Shown piece after piece: positions 9,299 through 17,551 of a stretch of 29,339 bases of DNA. Under the pieces are notes generated by a model, which worked only from the letters and a program-made list of their open reading frames with translations, had not been told where the DNA came from and searched no databases. Location of the stretch: IMG/VR virus record IMGVR_UViG_3300007345_000177, positions 1 through 29,339 of that record. One strand, written 5' to 3'. The translations under genes and the position numbers were made by a program. This stretch comes from a virus. Position 1 is the stretch's first letter. Each line of letters starts with the position of its first letter.

Positions 9299-12200
9299 TG
9301 AGTTATAAAGATCGTTCTAATATACGTTTAACATATACTCCTCCTAAAAAACGAGGATACCAAAAAGATACTTTAGATTCTTTAGAAGAAGATGAAGAGT
9401 ATATTGCTGTGTCTGAAAGGTTTTTATCTAGCATAGGTGAAAATGATCAGCAAGTAGAAGATGTATATGAGTATCTTCGTGATGAAGAATGGAACTTAGG
9501 TTCTAGTGCAAAACGTAGTCTTGTAGATATTCCAAGCTTTACAGATCAACAAAAGAAAGACTATAAGTATTTGCGTCAACGATTTGACAATGCTGATATG
9601 GGCGGGTTTAGCCAATATTTAAACTTTGCTAAAGACGCTACAATAGATTTAGCTACAGACCCTTTAACACTTACAGCACTTATTGCTGCTCCGTTTACTG
9701 GAGGCGCAAGTACTTCTGTTTTATTTGCTAATAAAGGTTTAGCACAAGCAGCTAAATTAGGATTAAAAAAAGTAGGTAATACTTTTAAAGATGATGTTCC
9801 GTTATGGGATGTAATTCAAAAAGAAGGTTTAAAACAATTAGACATTGATAATAAAGTAGATTGGAAGTCTACTATTAACAAAGCTAAACTTGCAAGACAA
9901 GAAGCAGTTAGACAGTATTATAAAGATAAAGTAAAAAATACTGCTCTTTTTGGGGCTGCTGAAGGCGCTGTATGGACAGGCATGGATGACTATCTTCGTC
10001 AGGAAAGAGAATCTATAGATGGTATAGATATACGAGATGGTTTAAATTTATATGATATAGCAAGTTCTACATTTATTGGCGGTGCTTTAGGAGCAGGTTT
10101 AGGGGCAGGACTTAGCAAAGCATCTACTGCGTTTTCTCAAGAAGCACGACAAAATTTAGCTAAGTTTTCAGATGAAACATTTGTTGATGAAAACAGTTTA
10201 GGATTTAAAGCTTCTAAACTAAAAGATACTGTTATTTCTAAAACAGTTGGCAAACCCGTAACTAGATTTTTAACTTTAGCAGAATCTTCCCCAGCTCTTA
10301 AAAATTTATTAGCTACTGTTCGTTATGACACTTTTAAATTTAAAGGGCCTGGAGCTGCTAAATTAAATTATTCTTATAATGAAGTGCTAAATAACTATCA
10401 AGGAAAGTATCTCCAGCAATATGAAGATTTAATACGCCCTTTATTAATTAGAGGAAAAATGAATAAAGAAGATGAGTTTATTATGGATAAACTTATGCGT
10501 GTTAAAAATGATCAGTGGAAAACAAAAGTCCCTGAAGCAACTGAAACTCATCGTAAGATAGCTAATAAAGTAAAAGGATTAGCTAGAAATGTTTTAAAGG
10601 ATGGTAAACAAGTAGGAATTTTTAGACAGCCTTTAAATGCTGGCCCTAATGATTGGCTTACTCGTCGTTGGAAGTGGAGCGAAGTTCAGGAAAATAGAAA
10701 AGAACTTGCAGACATTATGGTAAACAGTAATGCTGTTTCTATTTCTGATGTTAAAGTTATTAGTTTATTGCCTGATGGCCCTCAAAAGGAAGAGTATATA
10801 CGCAAAACTAATCTTTCAGATACGTTTGAAGATATGGTAGATAATTTAAAAAATCAACGTGTTGAAGATATAAATAATTTTGTAGAAAAACTACAAAGAG
10901 AATATAACACAGACATTTCTATTGAAGCTCCTTTTTTAGTAAAAAATACAGATGAAATAAATGCTAAATTAGGAGAACTTTTTGTAATAAATGAAAAAGC
11001 TAAAAGAAAAATTGCTAATACTTTACCAGATATTCTTAAAGGTAAAAATGCTGCTGATTTACGCACAGCTAAATATGAAGTAGCTAATAACATTATTGAT
11101 GATATGCTTAGTAAAAAAACTCAAGTTAACACACTTGATATTGAAACTTTAGGTACTGTAGCTCCATCATCTTTTAGTCCTAGAAAATTATTTTTACTTG
11201 ATGATTTAGAAATTGAAAAGTTTATAGACCATGACTTTGACAGTTTAATGCGTGATTACTTTACGCAAAGTTCTAGACTATATGCACGAAGTAGAACTCT
11301 TGGTAAAAATATAAATGACTTTAATGAAAGATATGTTAGAGATATTGAATCACAACTTAAAGCAAAAAACATTACTCTTACTAATAATGATAAAGAAGAG
11401 TTAGCAAGACTTTATAATTTTACTACTGGTTTAGATAATCAAAACTTTGGGATGAATGGTTTAAGTATTGTTCCAGATACTATAAAAATTACACAACAAT
11501 TAGCTCACTTACCTTTAGCCACACTTTCTAGTTTAACAGAAATTTTTATTCCTTTAACTCGTTTAAATACAGCTACATGGGCAAAAGGTGTAGCTCAAAC
11601 TGTTAAGTATTCAGTACAAAAACAAAGTGAAGGTACAGTTAGAGAGCTTCAAGATAGATTTAATTTAAGTAAAGAAGATGCTCTTGCAGAAATGCACAGA
11701 GTATTTTTAGGAATTAACCAAGCAGTAGCTCAACGTATTGATGGCTTGGCTGGAGAAGGCATTCAAAGTACTAAAGGTAAAAAAATACAAAGTGGTTTCT
11801 TTAGATTAAATTTGCTAGAACAATGGACACGTACTGTTCAGCTTGCATCTTTTACAATGGGTAAAGATTTAATTACTCAGAATCTTAGAAAGATGAATAA
11901 ATTAAAAGATATTGAAATAAGTAAAACCGGAAATGCTGATGCATTGCCTAGAAATAAAGAATTTTCTAGATTAACTCAAGAGTTATTAGATTTAGGTGTA
12001 GACATTAAAACAGGTTTGCAGTGGGAAAAAGCTGGAGCTAATAAATACACTGATAATATAGTAAACGGTTTAAGACAATGGAATGATTTTTACGAAACTA
12101 ATGTAATGGGAGGTGCTGCACGTTTTACTAATGAAGTAATTCTAGATCCTTCTAAAGCAGCATCTATTAGACCCCATGCACAACAAACACCTATGGGTAC

Positions 12201-15200
12201 TGTGCTTTTACAATTTATGGGATACCCGACTGCTTTTAGTAATACTGTTCTTAAAAACTTTTACGGCCAAGCAGCCAGAGATCCTATTCGTGGGGGAGGT
12301 AAAGTTTTAGGTACAGGCTTGTTGATGACTATGGCAGCAGCAGGTACTAATTGGGTGCGTAATGGTGGTAACTTTAAAGACTCATCAGGTGAAGAACAAG
12401 ATGCAGGAGAAATAGCATTTGAAGCTGTATCTCGTTGGGGTGGGTTTGGCTATGGTGAGTATGTTAAGAATGCTAGAGAAAATGCAGAGATAGGTGGAGG
12501 TACGTTAGGTTCAGTAACTAAAGCAGTTACAGGGCCAATAGTAGGCGATGCTATTGATGCTATTTTGTATCGTAAAGGGCCAGGAGAGCTTTTAGCAACT
12601 AATACGCCAGGATATAGTTTATATAGAGCATTACCAAGTTTAGTAGAAAATAATTCTTTTAAGCAAGATGTTAAAGAAGTAGGTAAGTCTATTGATAGAG
12701 CTATTGGATTAAAGCCCCCATTAAAAGAACAATCTTATGATGCTTATTTACAACAAGGTAGACGAGAGTATTTAGAAGAAGTTAAGTTATATGCAGAAGG
12801 AGGGGAAGTATTTAGTAATGTTCCTAGAGCTTCTGTAAATCCTAGTAGTCGTATAGATCGTATGACAGGTATGCCTTATGAAGATCAGGCAGGAGATATA
12901 ATTGATAATAGAGCTAAGTTTTCTAAAGGAAAGTTAGTTAAGGCAATACAAAGAACATTAAATCTTACAGATGATGAAATTGATAGAGTTACTTTTGATC
13001 CTACACAAGAAAATAAAGCTGAGTTAGATAATTTCATTAGTTATGAAGATACACCTATTCAAGACAGAAAGCAAGCAGAATTGTTAAAAAGTTTGAACAT
13101 TGAAGAGTCTGCTGTTAAAGATGATATATATATAGTTCAAAATAAAACAGGCTGGATGGTAGCGCAAACTCAACCACCTGTTAATATCCCTAAGTCACGA
13201 AAGGGAACTATTAGAACTTTAAATCCTTTTGTTTATGATGGTGAATTAGATCAAGAGTTTAATCCTAGCGATTTGTTAGAAGATGAAAACTTTATGAGTA
13301 AGCTAAAAGATCCTCAGTTATTAAAACAACTTGATAGATTAAGAAAAGAAAGAAAACGTATTCTTGCTACAAATATTGAAGATCTTTCTTATGCAGATCC
13401 TTTAGATAGTATTTCTTGGAATGCGTTTAGAACTTTAGATAAATCAGTAACAGAACTTTTAAAGAAAGCAGGTTATGATTCTATTCAATTTAATCCTAAA
13501 CAACAACAACCAAAAGATTTAGCAAAAGAAGCTATTAATGTTACAGAGCAAACGGTACAACAAGAAGTACCTCCAGTGCGTACTGCTTTTGAATCTACAG
13601 GAGCTACAGCAACTGCTTTGCTAGAAGAAGCAGATAAAGCTATGCCAGGATCTAGAGAATTACTAGCAGGTGGAGTTAGAGAAATAGAAGCAACAGATAT
13701 ATTGCCTCCTGAAAGACCAGAGTTAATAGACTCTACAGTAACAACATATAGTTTTGAAGGGCGCAATGAGCCTTTACTTGCATCAGAAATGCAACCAAAT
13801 AAAAGCTGGTTTCTTTTAGATGATACAATGTTTATGGAAGATTCAGTATCACCTGTAGTATCAACGCAAACATATTTTGATTTTAATACTCAGTTACACG
13901 AAAATTATCGTACAAAGTTTATTGAGGAAAATAAAATAGGGCCAAACACTTCTACAGAAAGTTTAAAGCAAAAAATTAATGCTGGGCCTTTTAACATTGT
14001 AACTTCTTTAATTCCTAGAGATAAAGAGTTAGGAACATTAAAAGAAGAATTACCTAATGTTCCTGTAGTGTTTGGGCCTTTACCTAAACAAAAAGATGCT
14101 TTTGCTTATCATAGTAAATCTGATAATACAATTTATATTGATCCTGTAAGAATGGAAGAAAAATATCAACAAAAAGCGTGGACAACTTTACGCCCAGATG
14201 TTTTAGAAAAAAAGCCAGGAGCAGAACCATTACCAGAAAATGCAATTCAAACAAGAGAGGAATGGGAAGAGTTTGTAAAACGACACGAATATGCTCATAG
14301 TAAGTATGATCAATTTGAAGGAGAACTTGATGGAGAATATGAAAACAGAATGAATAGAATTGCTTTAGGCATTCCACAAGTTTTTCCTAGCAAGACTTTA
14401 ACAGTTAAACAAGCTACTGAAAGAAACTTAGCTCTTTTAAAATCTGAATTAAATTTAAAAGATGCTGATCAAAATAAAACTTATAATGCTTTTAAAAAGC
14501 AATTTGATGCTAGTTTAATTGTCCCAGAGCGCCAAATACCTGTTCCTTTATATTTTATAACAGAAGTTATTCCAGGACAAAGTTCTAAATATTTAAATAA
14601 TGAGTCTGGTAGGCTTTTAAATGCATCAGAGATGGCTGCATTTCTTAAAGGTAGGCAAGAAACAAAACCTGCTGAAGCTTTACATCATCCTGTAAATAAT
14701 AATATTCGGCATCCTAATGCTAAAGCATTTGCAAGTATTGCTCCTACAATAACAAATCAAAAAGAAAGTCAACAAGCAGCAAATGAGTATCTTAAAAAAG
14801 TTATTATTACAGAAGAACAACCTTATACGCTTTCTGCATTTGAAAAATTTGAAACAAGAAGACAAATGGATTTAGCAAGGGCAAGAGAAACAGATGAAAC
14901 TGAAGGAATTATAGGTCGGCAAGGAAGAGATAAACGTCCAGATTTAGAAGACTATGATCCTAAACAAGATCAAGTTAAACGTGGTAAAGGAGGAGTTAGG
15001 TATATGCGTACTCCTGATGGAGATATTTTAGTAGAATATGATAAAGATACTAAACGTTTTGAGCCTATATTAGCCAATCCGTTAAATAAAAATAGCTTTA
15101 TTTATTATTCTCCTGATAAAGATATGTCAGCATTTAAACCTAAAAAACGTCGTAAAGCTAGAGTAGCTGCTAAAGCTCCTTCATTAAAACAACCTAAACA

Positions 15201-15363
15201 GCGTTCTATACTTGCACCACCTGTAGAACTACCACGTAAAACAGAACTTACAGAACGTGTAAGAGATACTGCTGCTTATAAAGGAGCAAGTGAAGAAGCT
15301 AGAAAACGTATTGATGATCAACTCAATGAATTAACTAGAAGACAAGAGCAAGGTACATTGTAA
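9298..15363 (+). CDS. Giant (2021 aa) multidomain virion protein with C-terminal HExxH zincin-like domain
   Basis: The largest gene in the window. Residues 1-1200 look like a DNA-ejection or internal virion protein: Gly/Ala-rich hydrophobic stretches at about 120-150 and 253-275 (GGALGAGLGAGL), a helical core at 735-970, and a membrane-prone segment at about 967-1025 containing F-M-G-Y-P-T-A-F-S-N and G-L-L-M-T-M-A-A-A-G. At 1166-1199 come A-E-G-G-E-V and R-I-D-R-M-T-G-M-P-Y-E-D-Q-A-G, which I remember as near the end of comparable marine phage proteins. The remaining 820 residues therefore look like an extension. They include G-Y-D-S-I at 1392-1396, reminiscent of ADP-ribosyltransferase-like polyvalent domains (weak), and H-E-Y-A-H at 1663-1667 with E1682 in Y-E-N-R-M-N as a possible third zinc ligand. 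Translation is coupled to the previous gene through TAATG. Confidence 0.7.
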   Translation: MSYKDRSNIRLTYTPPKKRGYQKDTLDSLEEDEEYIAVSERFLSSIGENDQQVEDVYEYLRDEEWNLGSSAKRSLVDIPSFTDQQKKDYKYLRQRFDNADMGGFSQYLNFAKDATIDLATDPLTLTALIAAPFTGGASTSVLFANKGLAQAAKLGLKKVGNTFKDDVPLWDVIQKEGLKQLDIDNKVDWKSTINKAKLARQEAVRQYYKDKVKNTALFGAAEGAVWTGMDDYLRQERESIDGIDIRDGLNLYDIASSTFIGGALGAGLGAGLSKASTAFSQEARQNLAKFSDETFVDENSLGFKASKLKDTVISKTVGKPVTRFLTLAESSPALKNLLATVRYDTFKFKGPGAAKLNYSYNEVLNNYQGKYLQQYEDLIRPLLIRGKMNKEDEFIMDKLMRVKNDQWKTKVPEATETHRKIANKVKGLARNVLKDGKQVGIFRQPLNAGPNDWLTRRWKWSEVQENRKELADIMVNSNAVSISDVKVISLLPDGPQKEEYIRKTNLSDTFEDMVDNLKNQRVEDINNFVEKLQREYNTDISIEAPFLVKNTDEINAKLGELFVINEKAKRKIANTLPDILKGKNAADLRTAKYEVANNIIDDMLSKKTQVNTLDIETLGTVAPSSFSPRKLFLLDDLEIEKFIDHDFDSLMRDYFTQSSRLYARSRTLGKNINDFNERYVRDIESQLKAKNITLTNNDKEELARLYNFTTGLDNQNFGMNGLSIVPDTIKITQQLAHLPLATLSSLTEIFIPLTRLNTATWAKGVAQTVKYSVQKQSEGTVRELQDRFNLSKEDALAEMHRVFLGINQAVAQRIDGLAGEGIQSTKGKKIQSGFFRLNLLEQWTRTVQLASFTMGKDLITQNLRKMNKLKDIEISKTGNADALPRNKEFSRLTQELLDLGVDIKTGLQWEKAGANKYTDNIVNGLRQWNDFYETNVMGGAARFTNEVILDPSKAASIRPHAQQTPMGTVLLQFMGYPTAFSNTVLKNFYGQAARDPIRGGGKVLGTGLLMTMAAAGTNWVRNGGNFKDSSGEEQDAGEIAFEAVSRWGGFGYGEYVKNARENAEIGGGTLGSVTKAVTGPIVGDAIDAILYRKGPGELLATNTPGYSLYRALPSLVENNSFKQDVKEVGKSIDRAIGLKPPLKEQSYDAYLQQGRREYLEEVKLYAEGGEVFSNVPRASVNPSSRIDRMTGMPYEDQAGDIIDNRAKFSKGKLVKAIQRTLNLTDDEIDRVTFDPTQENKAELDNFISYEDTPIQDRKQAELLKSLNIEESAVKDDIYIVQNKTGWMVAQTQPPVNIPKSRKGTIRTLNPFVYDGELDQEFNPSDLLEDENFMSKLKDPQLLKQLDRLRKERKRILATNIEDLSYADPLDSISWNAFRTLDKSVTELLKKAGYDSIQFNPKQQQPKDLAKEAINVTEQTVQQEVPPVRTAFESTGATATALLEEADKAMPGSRELLAGGVREIEATDILPPERPELIDSTVTTYSFEGRNEPLLASEMQPNKSWFLLDDTMFMEDSVSPVVSTQTYFDFNTQLHENYRTKFIEENKIGPNTSTESLKQKINAGPFNIVTSLIPRDKELGTLKEELPNVPVVFGPLPKQKDAFAYHSKSDNTIYIDPVRMEEKYQQKAWTTLRPDVLEKKPGAEPLPENAIQTREEWEEFVKRHEYAHSKYDQFEGELDGEYENRMNRIALGIPQVFPSKTLTVKQATERNLALLKSELNLKDADQNKTYNAFKKQFDASLIVPERQIPVPLYFITEVIPGQSSKYLNNESGRLLNASEMAAFLKGRQETKPAEALHHPVNNNIRHPNAKAFASIAPTITNQKESQQAANEYLKKVIITEEQPYTLSAFEKFETRRQMDLARARETDETEGIIGRQGRDKRPDLEDYDPKQDQVKRGKGGVRYMRTPDGDILVEYDKDTKRFEPILANPLNKNSFIYYSPDKDMSAFKPKKRRKARVAAKAPSLKQPKQRSILAPPVELPRKTELTERVRDTAAYKGASEEARKRIDDQLNELTRRQEQGTL

Positions 15364-15418
15364 TGTTTAGATATTTTTTTTTGCGTTAATACCTTTATTG
15401 GCTTTATTAGGAATACAT

Positions 15419-15787
15419 ATGTACAAATATTTTACAGACAAAGAACTAGAATGCAAGCACTGTGAGTCAGAAGGCATTGACCCTGCATTTATGCAAAAGG
15501 TTGATAAGCTAAGAGGTGAGTTAGGTTTTGCTTTTCCTATTACTTCTGCCTACCGTTGTCCTGACCACCCTATAGAAGCTCGTAAAAACGCTCCTGGCGC
15601 TCATGCATCAGGAAGGGCTGTAGATATAGCGGTAAGAGGAGAACAAGCTCACAAGCTCTTACAGGCAGCTTTAAACGCAGGTTTCACAGGAATAGGTGTA
15701 AGCCAAAAAGGTGGAGTACGTTTTATACATCTAGATGATTTACCAAATTCTAAAGAACGTCCTAGACCGCACGTATGGAGTTACTAA
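15419..15787 (+). CDS. Peptidase M15-family endolysin (D-Ala-D-Ala carboxypeptidase / L-Ala-D-Glu endopeptidase type)
   Basis: 122 aa. It carries the M15 zinc signature H-x-x-G-x-A-x-D (H62-A-S-G-R-A-V-D69) preceded by I-T-S-A-Y-R-C-P, and a second metal/catalytic block F-I-H-L-D (H104, D106), then R-P-H-V-W-S-Y at the end, where H118 may contribute. The enzyme cuts peptide cross-links of peptidoglycan; there is no signal peptide, so a holin would release it. ATG 15419 is preferred because AGGA (15409-15412) sits 6 nt upstream; an in-frame TTG at 15398 would add seven residues without support. The stop overlaps the next ATG (TAATG). It opens the lysis cassette. Confidence 0.88.
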   Translation: MYKYFTDKELECKHCESEGIDPAFMQKVDKLRGELGFAFPITSAYRCPDHPIEARKNAPGAHASGRAVDIAVRGEQAHKLLQAALNAGFTGIGVSQKGGVRFIHLDDLPNSKERPRPHVWSY

Positions 15788-15963
15788 TGATTTTATACAG
15801 TGAAGATATGCTTGGTAAGGTTTACAGGCTTTACCAACTACACCAAGCAAAACACAACTTAGGCTTTATGCAATACGAAGACTTTCGTGTTTTATTTGAA
15901 GAACAACAACAAACTATTTTAGATCAAATAGAGGAAGAAGTTAATGGCGATTCCAGTGCTTGA
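15787..15963 (+). CDS. Small 58-aa helical protein in the lysis cassette
   Basis: Starts at the ATG sharing one base with the endolysin stop; an upstream in-frame ATG at 15775 lies inside the endolysin gene. The product (MILYSEDMLGKVYRLYQLHQ...) is helical, aromatic/Gln-rich in the middle and acidic at the end (DQIEEEVNGD), with no membrane segment or known motif. Its last 20 bases overlap the start of the holin candidate, whose ribosome binding site (GAGGAAG) lies inside this gene. A lysis-accessory or coupling role is possible but unsupported by motifs. Confidence 0.65.
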   Translation: MILYSEDMLGKVYRLYQLHQAKHNLGFMQYEDFRVLFEEQQQTILDQIEEEVNGDSSA

Positions 15964-16309
15964 TGGTCTTGTAAAATTAGGAGGGACTTGGCTAGAAGGT
16001 AAAGTAGCTAAGACTAAAGCTAAAGCAGAAGCAGAAGCTACTGTAATGGTAAAGCAAGCTGAGTCTGCTGCTGATTGGGAAACTGCTATGGCTAGAGCAT
16101 CCAATCAGTCCTGGAAAGATGAGTGGCTTACACTTTTATTTAGTGTGCCTCTTATACTCTGTTTCTTTCCTGCTACTGTGCAATATGTACAAGCAGGATT
16201 TGAAGCTTTAGAAGCTATGCCAGATTGGTATCAGTACAGTTTATCTGTAATTATTGCTGCATCGTTTGGCGTTAGATCTGTAATGGGAATAATGAATAAA
16301 AGGAAATAA
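15944..16309 (+). CDS. Holin candidate with two TM segments
   Basis: 121 aa. Residues 1-55 are a cytoplasmic-type amphipathic helix rich in Lys, Ala and Glu (KAKAEAEATVMVKQAE). W-K-D-E-W then leads into TM1 at about 62-80 (LTLLFSVPLILCFFPA); a short loop with M-P-D-W-Y-Q-Y follows, then TM2 at about 98-116 (YSLSVIIAASFGVRSVMGI) and a basic tail. Proteins with S-W-K-D-E-W and A-A-S-F-G-V-R near the end are, as I remember, commonly annotated as phage holins or transmembrane proteins. Position right after the endolysin strengthens the call: it would make the pore that lets the M15 peptidase reach the wall. GAGGAAG precedes the ATG. Confidence 0.7.
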   Translation: MAIPVLDGLVKLGGTWLEGKVAKTKAKAEAEATVMVKQAESAADWETAMARASNQSWKDEWLTLLFSVPLILCFFPATVQYVQAGFEALEAMPDWYQYSLSVIIAASFGVRSVMGIMNKRK

Positions 16310-16311
16310 CT

Positions 16312-16611
16312 ATGAGTGATGGAACTATTAAGATACCTCAATGGGGACTACCTATAGCAGCAGCGGCTGTAAGCTTAGCAGTTGCTTGGGGCGTACTACA
16401 AGCTAATACTGCACATGCTTCAGAAGATCGTGAGCGTATTGCAGCTATAGCGGAGGAAGCTGCAAAAAAGGCACAGGAGAACGGTCAAGCACAGGCAGTA
16501 ACGAGCGCCAAAGTGGAGGCCATCGTGTCGAGCTTGGAGCGACAGGAAAAAATTCAAGAGAAAACAAACGAACAGATCGCCGCACTGGTTCAAGCTCTCT
16601 TAGCCAAATAG
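16312..16611 (+). CDS. TM plus coiled-coil protein, i-spanin-like; carries a possible -1 frameshift site
   Basis: 99 aa. A single hydrophobic segment at about 12-30 (GLPIAAAAVSLAVAWGVLQ) follows a short N-terminus, and residues 35-99 form a continuous charged coiled coil (ERIAAIAEEAAKKAQE ... TNEQIAALVQALLAK). N-terminal anchor plus long periplasmic coiled coil right after endolysin and holin is the usual layout of an inner-membrane spanin (Rz-like), though no sequence motif proves it and no overlapping Rz1 lipoprotein is seen. AGGAA precedes the ATG. Codons 51-53 read GCA AAA AAG, creating the slippery heptamer A AAA AAG with GGAGG upstream; the -1 frame there is open to 16886. GC content rises after about 16480 compared with neighbours. 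Confidence 0.65.
   Translation: MSDGTIKIPQWGLPIAAAAVSLAVAWGVLQANTAHASEDRERIAAIAEEAAKKAQENGQAQAVTSAKVEAIVSSLERQEKIQEKTNEQIAALVQALLAK
16452..16470 (+). promoter_or_regulatory. Candidate programmed -1 ribosomal frameshift site (SD-like GGAGG + A AAA AAG)
   Basis: GGAGG (16452-16456) is followed after 7 nt by the heptamer A AAA AAG (16464-16470), phased X XXY YYZ relative to the 99-aa gene. The E. coli dnaX frameshift uses the same heptamer with an upstream Shine-Dalgarno-like stimulator. The -1 frame is open from 16434 through the site to the stop at 16884-16886. I see no strong stem-loop immediately downstream; the only one noted is a 5-bp TGTCG/CGACA pair about 55 nt away. The codons also simply encode E-E-A-A-K-K, so chance is possible. 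Confidence 0.4.
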
Positions 16612-16634
16612 ACTATGACCCAGAAAACCCAAAC

Positions 16635-16886
16635 TTGTTCTGCGACATGCGAGAATACAGGATGCTACGCTACGTGCAGCCACCATCGTACCGCCACGAA
16701 GTCGCAAGAAAGTGGCTGTTGTACAACAAAGGACAATGTGGATACGGAGCAGAAGTGTATGTGCGTAACCAAGGCCCAAGAGTACTTGGAACAGCGTGGG
16801 ACATTAAGTTAGTACTTCTTACTTGGGACTTGCGTAAACCTACTGCTGTTAAAACAGAGGCTGTTAAAAAGAAAAGGAGACTGTAG
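16635..16886 (+). CDS. Orphan-start ORF, possibly the -1 frameshift extension of the upstream coiled-coil protein
   Basis: The conserved-looking part reads D-Y-D-P-E-N-P-N-L-F-C-D-M-R-E-Y-R-M-L then a compact region with G-Q-C-G-Y-G-A-E-V-Y-V-R and L-G-T-A-W-D-I-K-L-V-L and a basic tail (KKKRRL). It has several Trp/Tyr/Gly and a protein-like composition, but no credible start: TTG 16635 and ATG 16650 lack a ribosome binding site, and protein-like sequence extends upstream of both. The frame is open from 16434 with no ATG, GTG or TTG before 16635. A -1 shift at 16464-16470 would give a 191-aa fusion with an N-terminal TM. The stop overlaps the next gene's GTG by one base. I recognise no family. 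An assembly indel is an alternative. Confidence 0.55.
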   Translation: MFCDMREYRMLRYVQPPSYRHEVARKWLLYNKGQCGYGAEVYVRNQGPRVLGTAWDIKLVLLTWDLRKPTAVKTEAVKKKRRL

Positions 16887-17116
16887 TGGAAGCTATACCT
16901 CCTTTTCCTAACAGTGTAAATGCACATGACTATGTAGTATTAGATAAAGTACGTGACATACGCTCCATGAAGTATCAAACCCTTACAGGTAAAGATGATG
17001 TACAAGCTGTTAACCAGTATGAGCAACTTTACTACGAGTATAGAAACGGGCAAGTTATGGTAACTATACTGAAAATAAAAAGTCAGTTAAAATACACGGT
17101 AGATATAAAAGCATGA
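16886..17116 (+). CDS. Small hypothetical protein (76 aa), GTG start
   Basis: GTG at 16886 shares a base with the upstream TAG, and GGAG (16876-16879) sits 6 nt before it, so the GTG is well supported. The product starts MEAIPPFPNSVNAHDY and continues as a mixed alpha/beta polar protein (DVQAVNQYEQLYYEYRNGQ) with a hydrophobic strand near the end. I recognise no domain. It belongs to the tightly packed run of small genes after the lysis cassette; its TGA overlaps the next ATG (ATGA). Confidence 0.65.
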   Translation: MEAIPPFPNSVNAHDYVVLDKVRDIRSMKYQTLTGKDDVQAVNQYEQLYYEYRNGQVMVTILKIKSQLKYTVDIKA

Positions 17117-17361
17117 CTATGATGATCTTTGTCCTTATCATACTAGAAAGAGGACAAATTACAGGAGAAGAATTTTATTTTAGAGAATTAACTTCTTGTT
17201 TAGAATATTCTGCTGCCTTAAATAGTCAATCAGTTGCAGATAATAATGCTTTATTAAGTAACAATAATTATTTTAAAACTTATTGTAGGGTTCGTCAGAT
17301 CAATGTATCTGATGCAGGAAGTAAAATACTATTTAGAGATCCAGCAAAGAAAGAGGACTAA
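17113..17361 (+). CDS. Small hypothetical protein (82 aa) with hydrophobic N-terminus
   Basis: Starts in an ATGA overlap with the previous stop; a second in-frame ATG at 17119 is an alternative. Residues 1-11 are hydrophobic (MTMMIFVLIIL), followed by E-R-G-Q and a polar body with two cysteines (LTSCLEY and TYCRV) that could pair if exported. The hydrophobic stretch is short for a signal peptide but could be one or an anchor. No recognised family. It ends one base before the ATG of a Lys-rich protein. Confidence 0.6.
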   Translation: MTMMIFVLIILERGQITGEEFYFRELTSCLEYSAALNSQSVADNNALLSNNNYFKTYCRVRQINVSDAGSKILFRDPAKKED

Positions 17362-17362
17362 T

Positions 17363-17551
17363 ATGGCTGCTAAAAAGAAAACTAAATCTAGAGTTAATGA
17401 GGCTGGTAACTACACCAAGCCTACCATGCGTAAGCGTTTATTTAACAAGATTAAAGCAGGAACAAAGGGCGGTAAAGCTGGTCAGTGGTCGGCGCGTAAA
17501 GCCCAGATGCTTGCTAAGCAATACAAAGCCGCAGGTGGTGGGTATAAGTAA
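17363..17551 (+). CDS. Small basic protein (62 aa), conserved-looking in marine phages
   Basis: ATG 17363 is chosen over an earlier in-frame ATG at 17303 because GAGGA lies just upstream and the protein-like sequence begins there. The product starts MAAKKKTKSRVNEAGNYTKP and contains M-R-K-R-L-F-N-K-I-K, A-G-T-K-G-G-K-A-G-Q-W-S-A-R-K-A-Q and ends K-A-A-G-G-G-Y-K. It is strongly basic. I remember near-identical short proteins (N-Y-T-K-P ... G-Q-W-S-A-R-K-A) across marine phages, with no assigned function. First of five consecutive small basic proteins. The stop overlaps the next ATG (TAATG). Confidence 0.75.
   Translation: MAAKKKTKSRVNEAGNYTKPTMRKRLFNKIKAGTKGGKAGQWSARKAQMLAKQYKAAGGGYK

Noticed and set aside
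15364-15390. T-run (nine T at 15374-15382) after the giant virion gene as an intrinsic terminator
   Set aside because: The only stem before it is 5 bp (ACATT/AATGT) with a 2-nt loop and several bases between it and the T run, too weak to support.
16615-16812. 65-aa Cys-rich plus-strand ORF (MTQKTQTCSATC...)
   Set aside because: It is in the frame of the coiled-coil gene after its stop, has no ribosome binding site, and overlaps the -1 frame ORF, which looks more protein-like and couples to the next gene. The Cys content is probably a by-product of reading Tyr/Met/Arg codons in the wrong frame.
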